This document shows positions 53,474 through 62,984 of a stretch of 64,000 nucleotides of DNA, in pieces; position 1 is the first letter of the stretch; every line of letters starts with the position of its first letter. The stretch spans positions 62,001 through 126,000 of the forward strand of contig NZ_JAMBOX010000008.1 in assembly GCF_023715785.1 (NCBI RefSeq), in the 5' to 3' direction. Made by a program: the position numbers and the translations under genes. The notes under the pieces are model-generated. The model saw only the letters and a program-made list of their open reading frames with translations. It was not told where the DNA came from and made no database searches. This DNA comes from Neobacillus niacini (lineage in GTDB: Bacteria > Bacillota > Bacilli > Bacillales > Cytobacillaceae).

Positions 53474-53503
53474 TTGATTATGTCAACTAACTGTGTATAT
53501 AAT
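53474..53503 (+). promoter_or_regulatory. Sigma-A promoter upstream of the NCS1 permease
   Basis: TTGATT, 18 bases, TATAAT. The transcript would have a leader of about 185 nt before the start at 53697. No riboswitch was recognised in it. This is the only clear element in the 415-nt gap. Confidence 0.55.
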
Positions 53504-53696
53504 ATAGAAGTGCAAGACATTTACACTGTCTGCGGAGTAAAATATATATTTCTTTTTCTAAAAAAAACATGCTCAAAAATACACATTCTGCTGCCCCCTA
53601 AAACAAGCATTCAATCTTGATCGGGTGTAATTGAATGTGAAAAATAAAACATAGGAAGGAGGTAGAATGTGAGGAGCATCATGAAAGGATGATTGC

Positions 53697-55127
53697 ATGA
53701 GTGTAGATCAAACTAAAGGTCTCCAAGAAGAAGAAAAAGACGATTATTCATTTGATAAGGTTCCGGAAGAAAAACGGAACATGGGTTGGTTTAGCGTAAC
53801 CAACATCACGTTTGGTATTGCCACTGCGATCTTTTATTTTCAAACAGGCAGTGTGATGGCCCTTCAGTATGGCGCGATGAACGCGATTATTTCAGCTATT
53901 TATGCCATCGTGATTGCTGGAGTCTTAGGTACAGTGATTGCCTATTTATCTGCGAAGTCAGGAATGAATGTAAACCTCATGTCTAGGCAAGGGTTTGGGT
54001 ACATCGGTGCTTCGTTAACTTCCTTAATATACGCATCGAATTTCATTATGTATTGCGCCTTTGAAGGGATGATTCTCGTTTCCGCAGTACATGCATTTTT
54101 CCCCGCAATTCCACTGTGGCTTCTAATTATCGTTTTTGGATCCATTGTCATCCCGCTAAATTGGTTTGGTATTAAACAATTAGATAAATTACAAAAATGG
54201 TCATTACCGATCTTCTTTCTATTTTTAATTGCTATCATCATTGTCGCAGTCAATATTCCATCTCAATTTGATGGTCACTTTTGGACCTATCTGCCAGAAG
54301 GTGTACAGATAGGCGGAACAGCTTTACTGTTATGTATCGGAATGCAGCACGGGATTATGGGATTAACCGCTTTAATTGCGTCGGATTATGCGCGGTTCCT
54401 TAAACCAAAAGATATTAAACTTGGATCCATTATGATCGGATTTATTCCGCAAATTTTCTGTTTTGGTGTCATGGGCTTACTTGGAATATGGTTTGGTGTC
54501 CGGTTGGCTGAATCGAATCCGGGGGTTTATATTGTCACCATTCTTGGACTAGGTGGAGTCGTTTTTACGATGTTAACACAATTACGTATTAACGTTACAA
54601 ATATTTATAGTGCTTCCCTGTCACTCTCCAACTTTTTCGAGAATGTATTCCACTTCAAACCCGATCGTCGCTTTTGGGTTGTTGTCTCCGGCATCGTGTC
54701 GATTGCGCTCATGCTTGGCGGTATACTGGATTATTTAGGCAGCGCGATGACATTTCAAGGGGTTCTCTTAATGGCATGGGCTGCTATTTTAGTTACAGAT
54801 GCCTTAGTCGTGAAGAAGTTATTGAAAATTGTACCGATGGAATATGAAGCAAGACAAGAGAATTTATATAAATGGAATCCTGCTGGGGTTGCACCATTAA
54901 TCATCTCTAGTGTCCTTGGAACGATTGCTGGATTAGGGTACATGGGAACATTCCTACAAAATACAGCCACTTTCTTTGCGGCCGTACTAGCCTCATTCCT
55001 CACAATAGCAATAGCTGTCTATACGAAGGGGAGCTATTACAGTAAAGAGTCTGAGGAAGTAATGGTAAAACGTAAAAAAGAAAAAGAGAGAAAACAGTCC
55101 ACATTCACAAGAGAAGTACGCAGTTGA
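53697..55127 (+). CDS. NCS1 family purine/cytosine permease (CodB type)
   Basis: 476 aa with about 12 membrane helices. NMGWFSVTNITFGIATAIFYFQTGS and GAMNAIISAIYAIVIAGVLGTVIAYLSAKSGMNVNLMSRQGFGY are the NCS1 core, and DYARFLKPKD follows. It likely imports cytosine, a purine or hydroxymethylpyrimidine by cation symport. No TPP or purine riboswitch precedes it, although a thiamine-precursor transporter converges from the other side. AAAGGATG lies before the ATG. Confidence 0.88.
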   Translation: MSVDQTKGLQEEEKDDYSFDKVPEEKRNMGWFSVTNITFGIATAIFYFQTGSVMALQYGAMNAIISAIYAIVIAGVLGTVIAYLSAKSGMNVNLMSRQGFGYIGASLTSLIYASNFIMYCAFEGMILVSAVHAFFPAIPLWLLIIVFGSIVIPLNWFGIKQLDKLQKWSLPIFFLFLIAIIIVAVNIPSQFDGHFWTYLPEGVQIGGTALLLCIGMQHGIMGLTALIASDYARFLKPKDIKLGSIMIGFIPQIFCFGVMGLLGIWFGVRLAESNPGVYIVTILGLGGVVFTMLTQLRINVTNIYSASLSLSNFFENVFHFKPDRRFWVVVSGIVSIALMLGGILDYLGSAMTFQGVLLMAWAAILVTDALVVKKLLKIVPMEYEARQENLYKWNPAGVAPLIISSVLGTIAGLGYMGTFLQNTATFFAAVLASFLTIAIAVYTKGSYYSKESEEVMVKRKKEKERKQSTFTREVRS

Positions 55128-55136
55128 TTAAAAAAA

Positions 55137-55199
55137 GTGCCTGTCACTCCTCAGATATTGTCGAGAAGTCATCGACAAATAACGGGTAGTGACAGGCAC
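55137..55199. repeat. REP-like imperfect palindrome, copy E
   Basis: 63 nt from GTGCCTGTCACTCCTCAG to ACGGGTAGTGACAGGCAC, between the convergent NCS1 permease and ykoC genes. Confidence 0.88.
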
Positions 55200-55222
55200 A
55201 TGCTTTTCCTGTGGATCCATCG

Positions 55223-56002
55223 TTAAAAATGGTTCCCAAAGATATTTAAAAAACCAAGCTGATAAGACAATAAAACACTAACAAAAAACATGACAAAAAA
55301 GAGACTTACAAAAACCCAATCACGTTTATCGATGGTCATTTCATGATAATGTGTTCGGTCGGTTTCCCCGGTAAACCCCTTTGATTCCATGGCGAGGGCT
55401 ACTCGCTCCGCTTTACGGATCGCATTGGCGAAAAGTGGAATGGCATAGCGCCGAAACTGATGCAAACGCTCCTTCACTCCCCTTGCTCTCCCTACCCCGC
55501 GAATGCGGTGGGCTTGCCTTAATACTTGAAGCTCATAACGAAAGGTCGGTAAGAAGCGATAACCCGCCAAAATCCCGAATGTTAATTTTGGTGGCAGCTT
55601 ACATTGCTGCATTAAACTTAACATAAACTTCGTTGAGTCGGTCGTTAAAATAAACAGTAAGGATAACGCTGCGAATGAAAGGGAACGTAAACCTAATGAA
55701 ATTCCGGCCCAAAAGCTGTCTGAAGTGACTTGAAACGACCAAATGGCAAATAGAACATCCCCACCTGAAAAAGTATCACTAGGATGGAGCATCGTCATCC
55801 AGGCAAAGCTCCCTGCTAATAAAAGAAATGGCGAAAACATCGCGATCCATCGCTTGAAAGCCACTTTACCAAAGAGAAATGTTACGGCAACCGTGAATAC
55901 TAAATAGATAAATGGTGTCAGCGGATCGAACGTAAAAGCTAGCAGCAGTGCCGGTATCAATACAGCTAGAGCCTTCATCGTTGGATTAATGGATGTTAGC
56001 AT
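55223..56002 (-). CDS. ykoC: ECF-type transporter transmembrane protein YkoC
   Basis: 259 aa with six or so helices and the EcfT signature near the C-terminal side (RIRGVGRARGVKERLHQFRRYAIPLFANAIRKAERVALAMESKGF, containing two ARG-like coupling motifs). The ATG at 56002 with GGAGGTG 9 nt upstream overlaps the end of ykoD by 17 nt. It is the membrane component of the YkoFEDC thiamine-precursor importer. Confidence 0.88.
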   Translation of the reverse strand: MLTSINPTMKALAVLIPALLLAFTFDPLTPFIYLVFTVAVTFLFGKVAFKRWIAMFSPFLLLAGSFAWMTMLHPSDTFSGGDVLFAIWSFQVTSDSFWAGISLGLRSLSFAALSLLFILTTDSTKFMLSLMQQCKLPPKLTFGILAGYRFLPTFRYELQVLRQAHRIRGVGRARGVKERLHQFRRYAIPLFANAIRKAERVALAMESKGFTGETDRTHYHEMTIDKRDWVFVSLFFVMFFVSVLLSYQLGFLNIFGNHF

Positions 56003-57713
56003 GCGCCCGTACACCTCCCTGCTTTTTCTCGTTTGGATGGAGGTTTTCAAGCAACCGATTGATTCTTACCCGGAAAGGGAGTCTGAGTTTCGCATGATGG
56101 AGTATTTCCGGTCTCTCCCATAATTCATCGGGTTTTCCGCTAAAGCTCACTTCCCCTCCGTAAACGACATACACTTTTTCACAATACGTGTCGACCAGAT
56201 CCATGTCGTGCGTAACGAATACAATAGCTGTCCCTTGTCTTTGTAACGTTTGAATCATTTGCATTAATTCTTCCGTTGTTTGTGCATCTTGGCCAAAGGT
56301 CGGTTCGTCGAACAATAAAACACTTGGTGTGTCCTCTAGCATCGTCGCCACACTTAGACGCCGCTTTTGCCCGCCGCTTAAGGCAAACGGATTGCTCCAT
56401 TTATGAGACGTTAGACGGAACCGTTTCAGCAGTTGGTTTACGTTTTGCTCTATTTTGTCCTGGTTTACACCGTTTATCTTCATGCCAAACGCAATTTCCT
56501 CATAAACCGTATCCGTAATAAATTGATGTTCAGGGTTTTGAAACACATACCCCATGACTTTTCTCATCTCATGCTCTGACCATGCCTCATACTGTTTATT
56601 TAAAAGCAGCCGACTTCCTGTCTTGGGAGCCAAAATTCCTGACATGACCTGCAATAACGTCGACTTTCCTGCCCCGTTTTTACCGACAATGGCGATTAGT
56701 TCTCCCGATTGTAGTGAAAGGTCAATTCCTTTCAAAATGGACTGCTTTCCCCTAGAAAATGAGATATTCCTTATGGATAATACCTCACTCACTTCGTTAG
56801 CCCCTGAATCGAATGGTTGAATTTTTTCACTAATAAGGCTTGTCATCTGGCCAGTGACATTCATCCATGATCCTAGGTCCGCTTCGGATAAGGGACGATA
56901 TGTTTCAGGGACCTTTCCCTCCTGTCGATCAAGAACGGTTTCAACGATTCTAGGGATATGAATCCCTTCTTCTTTTAGTTTTTCCGCCTCGTTATAAAAC
57001 ACATCCTCTGGTTTTCCTTCTAACAGAATGTTTCCACGACGATTGATGGCGATTACCCGGTCCATCAAAGGAAGCCAATCATCTAATTGATGGTCAATAA
57101 TGAACAGGGCAAACCCCCGCTCTTGTTTTAACGAATAGATTAATTCAATAAACTCTAACCGAGAAACCGGATCTAAGTTCGCTGTGGGTTCATCCAATAT
57201 CAATAACGTCGGATTTAAGAGGAGAACAGAAGCCAGAGCGACCTTTTGCTTATTTCCACCTGATAATTCATGGATGGCCCTATGTTTTTCTTCAGTTAGC
57301 CCAACGGCACTTAACATGTCGTCAATTTTTCCGGTCATCTCTTCTCGTGGTGTTTTCATATTTTCTAACGTAAACGCTAATTCATTTTCGACCGTAACCA
57401 TACAAAATTGACTTTCAGGGTCTTGAAAAACAACCCCGATTTCTTTGTTGATTTCTCCCTTTTTAAAATGACTCAAGGGTGTTCCGTTATACATTATTTC
57501 TCCTTTTGCCCACCCTTCAACCGCTTCAGGATAAAGGCCATTTAAACAAAGAGAAAGCGAACTTTTCCCGGAACCGCTTGGCCCTATACAAAGAATGGTT
57601 TCTTGTGGATGAATAGAGAATGTCAGGTTTTTTAAAAGCGGCTCCTTATCCGAATCATAGCCAAACGAGAAATTTTCTAGTGAGAGGAGTGGCTTATGAT
57701 GCTTTATGCTCAC
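55986..57713 (-). CDS. ykoD: Duplicated ABC ATPase YkoD
   Basis: 575 aa with two ATPase halves. Half 1 has GPSGSGKSS, LSGGNKQKVALASVLL and LLILDEPTANLD; half 2 has GKNGAGKST, LSGGQKRRLSVATML and VLLFDEPTFGQD. It drives the EcfT-type YkoC and YkoE components. The GTG start lies within the last codons of ykoE, so the two are probably translationally coupled. Confidence 0.92.
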   Translation of the reverse strand: MSIKHHKPLLSLENFSFGYDSDKEPLLKNLTFSIHPQETILCIGPSGSGKSSLSLCLNGLYPEAVEGWAKGEIMYNGTPLSHFKKGEINKEIGVVFQDPESQFCMVTVENELAFTLENMKTPREEMTGKIDDMLSAVGLTEEKHRAIHELSGGNKQKVALASVLLLNPTLLILDEPTANLDPVSRLEFIELIYSLKQERGFALFIIDHQLDDWLPLMDRVIAINRRGNILLEGKPEDVFYNEAEKLKEEGIHIPRIVETVLDRQEGKVPETYRPLSEADLGSWMNVTGQMTSLISEKIQPFDSGANEVSEVLSIRNISFSRGKQSILKGIDLSLQSGELIAIVGKNGAGKSTLLQVMSGILAPKTGSRLLLNKQYEAWSEHEMRKVMGYVFQNPEHQFITDTVYEEIAFGMKINGVNQDKIEQNVNQLLKRFRLTSHKWSNPFALSGGQKRRLSVATMLEDTPSVLLFDEPTFGQDAQTTEELMQMIQTLQRQGTAIVFVTHDMDLVDTYCEKVYVVYGGEVSFSGKPDELWERPEILHHAKLRLPFRVRINRLLENLHPNEKKQGGVRAHANIH

Positions 57714-58299
57714 GTTTTGCCTGCCACTCCTTTCCTAGCGCATAGCTTCTCAACACTCCTGTATCTGCTAATTTTTCCGTGATCCACTTTCCTAATAGAC
57801 CGGCAATCAAGGCCCCGCTAATCACACGAACAATCAGCATCGAGCTGAGCAGCGGGAGGGATAGAGCGATATATCCAGAATGATACAAGCCCCAGATAAA
57901 GCTGGATATTGCCGGACCAACGCCCGCAGCCACAAGAACGCCTCTAGAATAATTTCGGTATTTTGTTGCAGCAAAAGCAGCCTCCGCGCCAAGTCCTTGA
58001 ATAAAAGCGGAAACGATTAACATCGGACCTGCCGGCGAACCGAGTAGCACTTGGACACCGCCGGCAATGGTTTCAGAGATCAGTGCCGCTCCAGGCTTGC
58101 GAATGATGTAGGCGGTAATAATCGAAACAATAAACCAAATCCCGAATATCACTTCATATCCAAAAGGCCCTAAGCCAAACGGTGTTAAGATGTTGGTAAG
58201 ACCTGTGCCAACGGTGAAAAAGAATAGGTAAATAAGCGCAAATACCACACCAAGTATCGCCATAAGCACAATTTCACGTAAATTCCATTTCGTTGTCAT
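57694..58299 (-). CDS. ykoE: Thiamine-precursor transporter membrane component YkoE
   Basis: 201 aa with five or six helices: WNLREIVLMAILGVVFALIYLFFFTVGTGL at the start and LLGSPAGPMLIVSAFIQGLGAEAAFA in the middle, as in YkoE proteins, which act as the S-like component for hydroxymethylpyrimidine uptake. AAGGAG lies before the ATG, 21 nt after ykoF. Confidence 0.92.
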   Translation of the reverse strand: MTTKWNLREIVLMAILGVVFALIYLFFFTVGTGLTNILTPFGLGPFGYEVIFGIWFIVSIITAYIIRKPGAALISETIAGGVQVLLGSPAGPMLIVSAFIQGLGAEAAFAATKYRNYSRGVLVAAGVGPAISSFIWGLYHSGYIALSLPLLSSMLIVRVISGALIAGLLGKWITEKLADTGVLRSYALGKEWQAKREHKAS

Positions 58300-58320
58300 T
58301 TGATGAACTCCTTAATAGGT

Positions 58321-58923
58321 TTATTTATCCTTTTTTGACGGGCTGTTCGCTGAGATGGCTGCCGTCATTGTCACATGACTGCGTTCATGTGTTTTAGACA
58401 CATTAACAAAGGTTTGCTCAAGGGTTTTAAAAACATCATTGGCATCCCCATCAAGGCGAGACGCATAATGAATGCCCTTGGTGAAAGTTCCGTGATCCTT
58501 TGCCACCTCTACCTGGTCTGCGATAATCTGCATATAGTCTGGATTGTTCATCGGATAGAGGGCAAATTGAGCAGCCACCTCCACTTTTTCTTTGCGGGAT
58601 GCGTCTTCATTCAAGCGTTCATCATTCTCTGACATATAACTATCCCCTTGGCTGTCCCCAGGGCAGCCGACAGAAAATGTTCCATTAAAAACAACGTGTA
58701 CACCCGTTTTAGCAGCGTGAATAAAAATAGCCTTGGCTACATCAAAAACGTGTTCACTACGCCCTCTAATGCACGTTGTCACATCATCCGTTTCCATCCA
58801 AACCTTGCTTGTATCGACCTCGTTTAATGCCTTTAAAATCACCTCAACGAAATTGTCTGTCATGGGATAGATGGAAAAACGGCACCCTGCGATTCTACTT
58901 GTTCCACAACTTAAACCTTGCAT
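58321..58923 (-). CDS. ykoF: Thiamine/HMP-binding protein YkoF
   Basis: 200 aa with the two YKOF repeats: CGTSRIAGCRFSIYPMTDNFVEVIL and VEVAAQFALYPMNNPDYMQIIADQV. B. subtilis YkoF binds thiamine and is thought to serve hydroxymethylpyrimidine uptake. It is the first gene of the operon, with TTAGGAGG before the ATG and the TPP riboswitch upstream. Confidence 0.93.
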   Translation of the reverse strand: MQGLSCGTSRIAGCRFSIYPMTDNFVEVILKALNEVDTSKVWMETDDVTTCIRGRSEHVFDVAKAIFIHAAKTGVHVVFNGTFSVGCPGDSQGDSYMSENDERLNEDASRKEKVEVAAQFALYPMNNPDYMQIIADQVEVAKDHGTFTKGIHYASRLDGDANDVFKTLEQTFVNVSKTHERSHVTMTAAISANSPSKKDK

Positions 58924-58989
58924 TCTATCTTCCTCCTAAAATTTTTTCTGTCCGTTTCGCCTTTTCGGTTAGGGGATGTATACTCCAAA

Positions 58990-59027
58990 AAACACAAAAA
59001 CTGCATCTCCAAATAGGAAGATGCAGT
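58990..59027 (-). terminator. Riboswitch-controlled terminator of ykoFEDC
   Basis: On the minus strand ACTGCATCTTCC pairs with GGAGATGCAGT across a 5-nt loop and is followed by TTTTTGTGTTTTTT. It lies between the TPP aptamer and ykoF. Confidence 0.85.
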
Positions 59028-59068
59028 GAATATCATAAAGAATATACAGAAAAATAATGAAGTCACTT

Positions 59069-59158
59069 GCACTTCCCCACGCTAGCATTACCTAGTTCTG
59101 GTCATGAGGGTCAGCAGGAATCTCACCTGCTTCTCAGCCTTACAGCTCCCCTAGTGCG
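59069..59158 (-). promoter_or_regulatory. TPP (thi-box) riboswitch
   Basis: The minus strand reads ACTAGGGGAGCTG, GGCTGAGA, an 8-bp hairpin (GCAGGTGAGATTCCTGC), GACCCTCATGACC, AGAACTAGGTAATGC and TAGCGTGGGGAAGTG. These are the ordered conserved blocks of the thiamine pyrophosphate aptamer. With the terminator at 58990 it should switch ykoFEDC off when TPP is plentiful. Confidence 0.95.
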
Positions 59159-59294
59159 AAACGAAATATGAATTTGTCTATTTCATTGTACGACAAATCT
59201 GATTAATTGCAACTATCAATGTTCAGTTTCTTCAGAAATATGAAAAATAATACGTACTTTGTTGGTTCCCAAACGGCAATCCATTCGGAGAAGT

Positions 59295-59483
59295 TTAATT
59301 AAGGGATCTCTCAAAAATAATCTCAAAAAATGAAGAAGAACCGTTTCCAGATGTAACAGGGGCAAATAATTGGACGAATCTCCATCCCTCCTTCGCATGA
59401 TTGGCAATGATTTCATGATAATTTTCTTTCGGTGCATTGTTCCATATACTAAGATTAATTTGAACAAATTTATATTCGTACAT
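59295..59483 (-). CDS. DUF4177 family small protein
   Basis: 62 aa. MYEYKFVQINLSIWNNAPKENYHEIIANHAKEGWRFVQ is the DUF4177 pattern (a short beta-helix-beta protein beginning YEYKxV). The function is unknown. GGAGGT lies 7 nt before the ATG. A longer minus-strand frame over the same bases does not match any family. Confidence 0.8.
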   Translation of the reverse strand: MYEYKFVQINLSIWNNAPKENYHEIIANHAKEGWRFVQLFAPVTSGNGSSSFFEIIFERSLN

Positions 59484-59610
59484 ATTTCAAACCTCCACTT
59501 AAAGAATAATAGATGATTAAAGTGATATAAAAATTTGATAATATTCCCGGAAATGAACAAATGACTTGGATATTCATTTGTTTGAAATGATCCACCTATT
59601 CATCCAATAC

Positions 59611-60897
59611 TTAAAATGCGTATTGAATAACAAAGTTGCTAATAAACAGAACGGCAATCAAATAAAGTACAGGGTGCACTTCCTTCCCTTTCCCCATAAA
59701 AAGCTTCAACAATGGATATAGAATAAAGCCGATTGCCATACCATCTGCTATGCTATAGGTTAAAGGAATTAATACAATAATGAGAAGTGCTGGTAAGCTT
59801 TCTGTTAGTTCACCTATTGAAATATGAACAATATTTTGAAACATAAGAACCCCTATTAATATCAGAATAGGCGAAACCGCACTTGCCGGAACGATTTTAA
59901 TAACCGGTATGAACATTATCGAAACGAGAAACAATAGTCCTGTCACAATGCTGGTTAACCCTGTTCTCCCACCCGCTGTTATTCCAGCAGCTGATTCCAC
60001 AGACGCTACAGTGGGACTCGTTCCAAATATTCCTGAAGATAATACCGAAATAGCTGTAGCCTGTAGTGATTTCTTATTGCCTTCATAGCGATTTAACAAC
60101 TTGTTATGCCCATGTATCAAACCAATATTTTCAAACACAATCACCATTGCAAAAGAGATGGAAGTCAGCCAGAAGACCACATTCCCTGCTTGTGCCCACG
60201 ATAACTGTCCAAAAACGCCCATGTATTCTTGTAAAGATGGAATGGTAAGAGAAATCCCTTCGAAGGTAGCTCCTCCAAAACAAATCGATAGCATTGCTGT
60301 AATAAAAATACTTAGAAGAAGGTTTCCTGGTATATTTTTAGCAAATAATAAAACCGTAATGATTAAACCAATAAATGTAGTGACAGCTTGGGGACTGCTT
60401 AAATCTCCGATTGCAAGGAGCGTGTGCTCAGAATCCGTAATAATACCAGCATTGTGAAACCCAATTAATATCAATAAGATTCCGATTCCAATGGTTATGG
60501 CTTCCTTTAAGGAATTAGGAATCGAGGAGGTTATCACTTTTGCAATGGGTGTAAAGGCAATCATAACGAAAATCAGCCCTGTAACGAAGACCATCGCCAG
60601 CGCCTCCTGCCAAGTAAATCCGCCAGATTGAACGATTGTATACGTGAACATCGCATTGAGCCCCATCCCTGGAATGAGGAGTATAGGGGTATTACTCCAA
60701 AAACCAATAATTAAACAACCAAAAAAACTAGTTAATATGGTTGCTATGATTCCTGCCTCCATGGGAATGCCGGCTGCGGCCAAAATCGTCGCATTGACAA
60801 TAATAATGTAAACCACAGTTATATAAGAAATAAAACCCGCAGAAATTTCCTTCGCGAGTGTCGTACCATGTTGCGTTAATTTAAATAAGCGTTCCAT
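59611..60897 (-). CDS. NCS2 family permease, AzgA/PbuG-like purine transporter
   Basis: 428 aa with about 13 helices. AGFISYITVVYIIIVNATIL, LIPGMGLNAMFTYTIVQSGGFTWQEALAMVFVTGLIF and GTSPTVASVESAAGITAGGRTGLTSIVTG match adenine/guanine/hypoxanthine permeases. AAAGGAG lies before the ATG. It is divergent from a LysR gene 108 nt away that probably controls it. Confidence 0.9.
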   Translation of the reverse strand: MERLFKLTQHGTTLAKEISAGFISYITVVYIIIVNATILAAAGIPMEAGIIATILTSFFGCLIIGFWSNTPILLIPGMGLNAMFTYTIVQSGGFTWQEALAMVFVTGLIFVMIAFTPIAKVITSSIPNSLKEAITIGIGILLILIGFHNAGIITDSEHTLLAIGDLSSPQAVTTFIGLIITVLLFAKNIPGNLLLSIFITAMLSICFGGATFEGISLTIPSLQEYMGVFGQLSWAQAGNVVFWLTSISFAMVIVFENIGLIHGHNKLLNRYEGNKKSLQATAISVLSSGIFGTSPTVASVESAAGITAGGRTGLTSIVTGLLFLVSIMFIPVIKIVPASAVSPILILIGVLMFQNIVHISIGELTESLPALLIIVLIPLTYSIADGMAIGFILYPLLKLFMGKGKEVHPVLYLIAVLFISNFVIQYAF

Positions 60898-61005
60898 GTT
60901 ATTCTCCTTTCTAGTTCGTTCGTTATCGTATCATAGACAAGAGGTATATTAGAAATATATAATTTGTATAAAAACCATATATTTTTTAAATAGAGGGAGA
61001 AATCC

Positions 61006-61884
61006 ATGGACATTAAACAATTACGGTATTTCATAGCGATAGCTGAAGAAAAGAATATAACTGCCGCTGCAAATCGGCTTCATATGTCTCAGCCACCTCT
61101 CAGCATCCAGTTGAAACAATTGGAGGATGAATTAGGTGTTAAATTAATCGAGAGAAATGGGAAGAGTATGGAGTTAACCGATAAGGGAGAGCTGCTCTAT
61201 CAACGTGCTCTGCATCTCGTCAATTGCTTTGAGGAAATAATAAATGAAATACAGGATACGGAGGAGGGAAAAAAGGGCGCACTCAATATAGGAATAAATA
61301 CTTTATCCGTTTCGGGATTTTCAGAAATGCTCCAATCCTTCCACAAAAACTATCCCCATGTATCGTTAAAAATTGTACAAAATGATTCATTTTATTTAGC
61401 AGAAATGGTTAAAAACAGAGCGATTGAAATGGCATTTGTACGTCTTCCCCTTGAACATCGAGGTCTGGTTTACCATCATCTTATTAATGAGCCTTTTATT
61501 TTCGTCAGCAAAATGGAAGTCCACAATATATCCTTAGAAGAGGTTGCAAATATGCCCCTTATTTTACCTAGTACAGAGGGTCTGGGTATCTATAATACAA
61601 TTCTTGAAGCATTTACTAGGCAAAAGCTTCCACTAAAAAATATCGCGGAATGCTCTGATATGCATGTATTAATGGAATTGGTGAAGGGTGGAACAGGGGT
61701 AACGATTGTGCCAAAATCTGTATTTGATGTCTACGGGGCAAAAAGTCTTTACTCGGCGCCAATAAGCAATGCCAATATGACCTCTTCTTTAGGAGTGATT
61801 TTGCTTGAACATCACTATGTCTCCACACCGGCCAAAAATTTTATGGATCTAGTAAAGGGATATTATAAACATTCACAACTTTAG
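61006..61884 (+). CDS. LysR family transcriptional regulator
   Basis: 292 aa. MDIKQLRYFIAIAEEKNITAAANRLHMSQPPLSIQLKQLEDELGVKLIER is the LysR winged helix, and the effector domain follows (GALNIGINTLSVSGFSEML, LVKGGTGVTIVPKSVF). It resembles the CatR/BenM-like subgroup in its PPLS motif. It is divergent from the NCS2 permease; ATATATAATTTGTATAAA-type AT-rich repeats in the 108-nt gap may hold the operator. GAGGGAG lies before the ATG. Confidence 0.9.
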   Translation: MDIKQLRYFIAIAEEKNITAAANRLHMSQPPLSIQLKQLEDELGVKLIERNGKSMELTDKGELLYQRALHLVNCFEEIINEIQDTEEGKKGALNIGINTLSVSGFSEMLQSFHKNYPHVSLKIVQNDSFYLAEMVKNRAIEMAFVRLPLEHRGLVYHHLINEPFIFVSKMEVHNISLEEVANMPLILPSTEGLGIYNTILEAFTRQKLPLKNIAECSDMHVLMELVKGGTGVTIVPKSVFDVYGAKSLYSAPISNANMTSSLGVILLEHHYVSTPAKNFMDLVKGYYKHSQL

Positions 61885-61949
61885 CATTGTCTTTAATTAA
61901 TCTAGCATAAATAAATTTATTGTAGTAACGAGGGCTAAATAGAACAGCG

Positions 61950-61974
61950 GGGTTGTGGTGGCAACCCTTTTTTA
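61950..61974 (+). terminator. Terminator of the LysR gene
   Basis: GGGTTG and CAACCC form a stem across TGGTGG, followed by seven T. Confidence 0.75.
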
Positions 61975-62066
61975 TTGAACGGGGCAGTACAACCCAGATA
62001 CAACAACAAAAAATAATGCAGGTAGGTCACCATTAAACTTTGCACGGCAAATTGGAGACAAGCAAA

Positions 62067-62089
62067 GAACTTCCTGTTTACAGAAGTTC
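62067..62089 (-). terminator. Hairpin after the DUF3189 gene
   Basis: GAACTTC and GAAGTTC form a 7-bp stem 14 nt past the stop. The following U-run is short (TTTGCTT), so it is a weak candidate. Confidence 0.4.
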
Positions 62090-62103
62090 CTCTAAAATGA
62101 AAA

Positions 62104-62619
62104 TTATTTAAACATATCATTTTCTAAGATAATCACATTTTCATTCAAAGATGATGTACTGCCCATACGTTTCGTATTTTCTACCAGCCTAAAAATATTA
62201 TCACAGCATTGTTTGGCACCTTTCACTAATAACGGTACACCAATAAAGTCAATCTTTAACCCTCTTGAAAAAAATCCCCCCATTGACATCAAAAATGGAA
62301 CAGTTGGTGAGGTGTTTGAAAAGACAATTTTTTCATCAACTTGGAATTTTTCCTGTAGTAATAAAATCATTTCTTTCAATGCTGGCACCACATACTTATT
62401 CCTTTTTCTACCGATTGTATAAACAGCATTCCCCTCATCATCAATTCCGTGAAAAATCAGCTTCCCAAAATCCTGTTTTGTAAGTTTGTTAAAATATTTT
62501 ACGTTTAATATGACATCCTTCGTTAGCTTCATTTCTGATTGGGGCAATTGCTTTAAATGATAGGCAGCAGCCAAAGAAGACGTATGGGTTCCGCCATAAT
62601 CATTATAAATATAAATCAT
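62104..62619 (-). CDS. DUF3189 family protein
   Basis: 171 aa. MIYIYNDYGGTHTSSLAAAYHLKQLP, then GKLIFHGIDDEGNAVYTIGRKRN and FFSRGLKIDFIGVPLLVKGAKQCCDNIFRLVENT are the DUF3189 pattern, a family found mainly in spore-forming Firmicutes with no established function. No signal peptide or membrane helix. It is a single gene on the minus strand. Confidence 0.82.
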   Translation of the reverse strand: MIYIYNDYGGTHTSSLAAAYHLKQLPQSEMKLTKDVILNVKYFNKLTKQDFGKLIFHGIDDEGNAVYTIGRKRNKYVVPALKEMILLLQEKFQVDEKIVFSNTSPTVPFLMSMGGFFSRGLKIDFIGVPLLVKGAKQCCDNIFRLVENTKRMGSTSSLNENVIILENDMFK

Positions 62620-62984
62620 CGGAAATCATCCTTCGATGTTTTTTCAATATTCCTTAGGTTATTTATTCCAATCTGGCCACATATTTATTCTCCTAGCTAT
62701 CAAATAAAACTGCTAAATAGATTAATGACAAAGTTTATATATTCGGAAATATCCCCCCATAATGGTTGCTCCCTGAAACCTCTAAATCAGCATCCTTTAA
62801 TGCTTGAAGTTAAGTTTCTTAGGGTTTTCCTAAAGAATTTTTCATGAAGGGGAAAGGACTCTAGATGCTGCACTATCGCTGCCAGCGTTGCGCTCCCCAG
62901 CTCACCTAAATTACCAAAAAATTTAATCAACAACTCCGTTTAAGCGAAGCTGTCACATCCCCTAAATGATTAAGGTGGTGATTT

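Noticed and set aside
53697-55127. NCS1 permease as a hydroxymethylpyrimidine transporter of the thiamine regulon
   Set aside because: No TPP riboswitch precedes it; nearness to ykoFEDC alone is not enough.
59216-59560. 114-codon minus-strand frame over the DUF4177 gene
   Set aside because: Different frame from the recognisable DUF4177 protein, no family match and no ribosome binding site.
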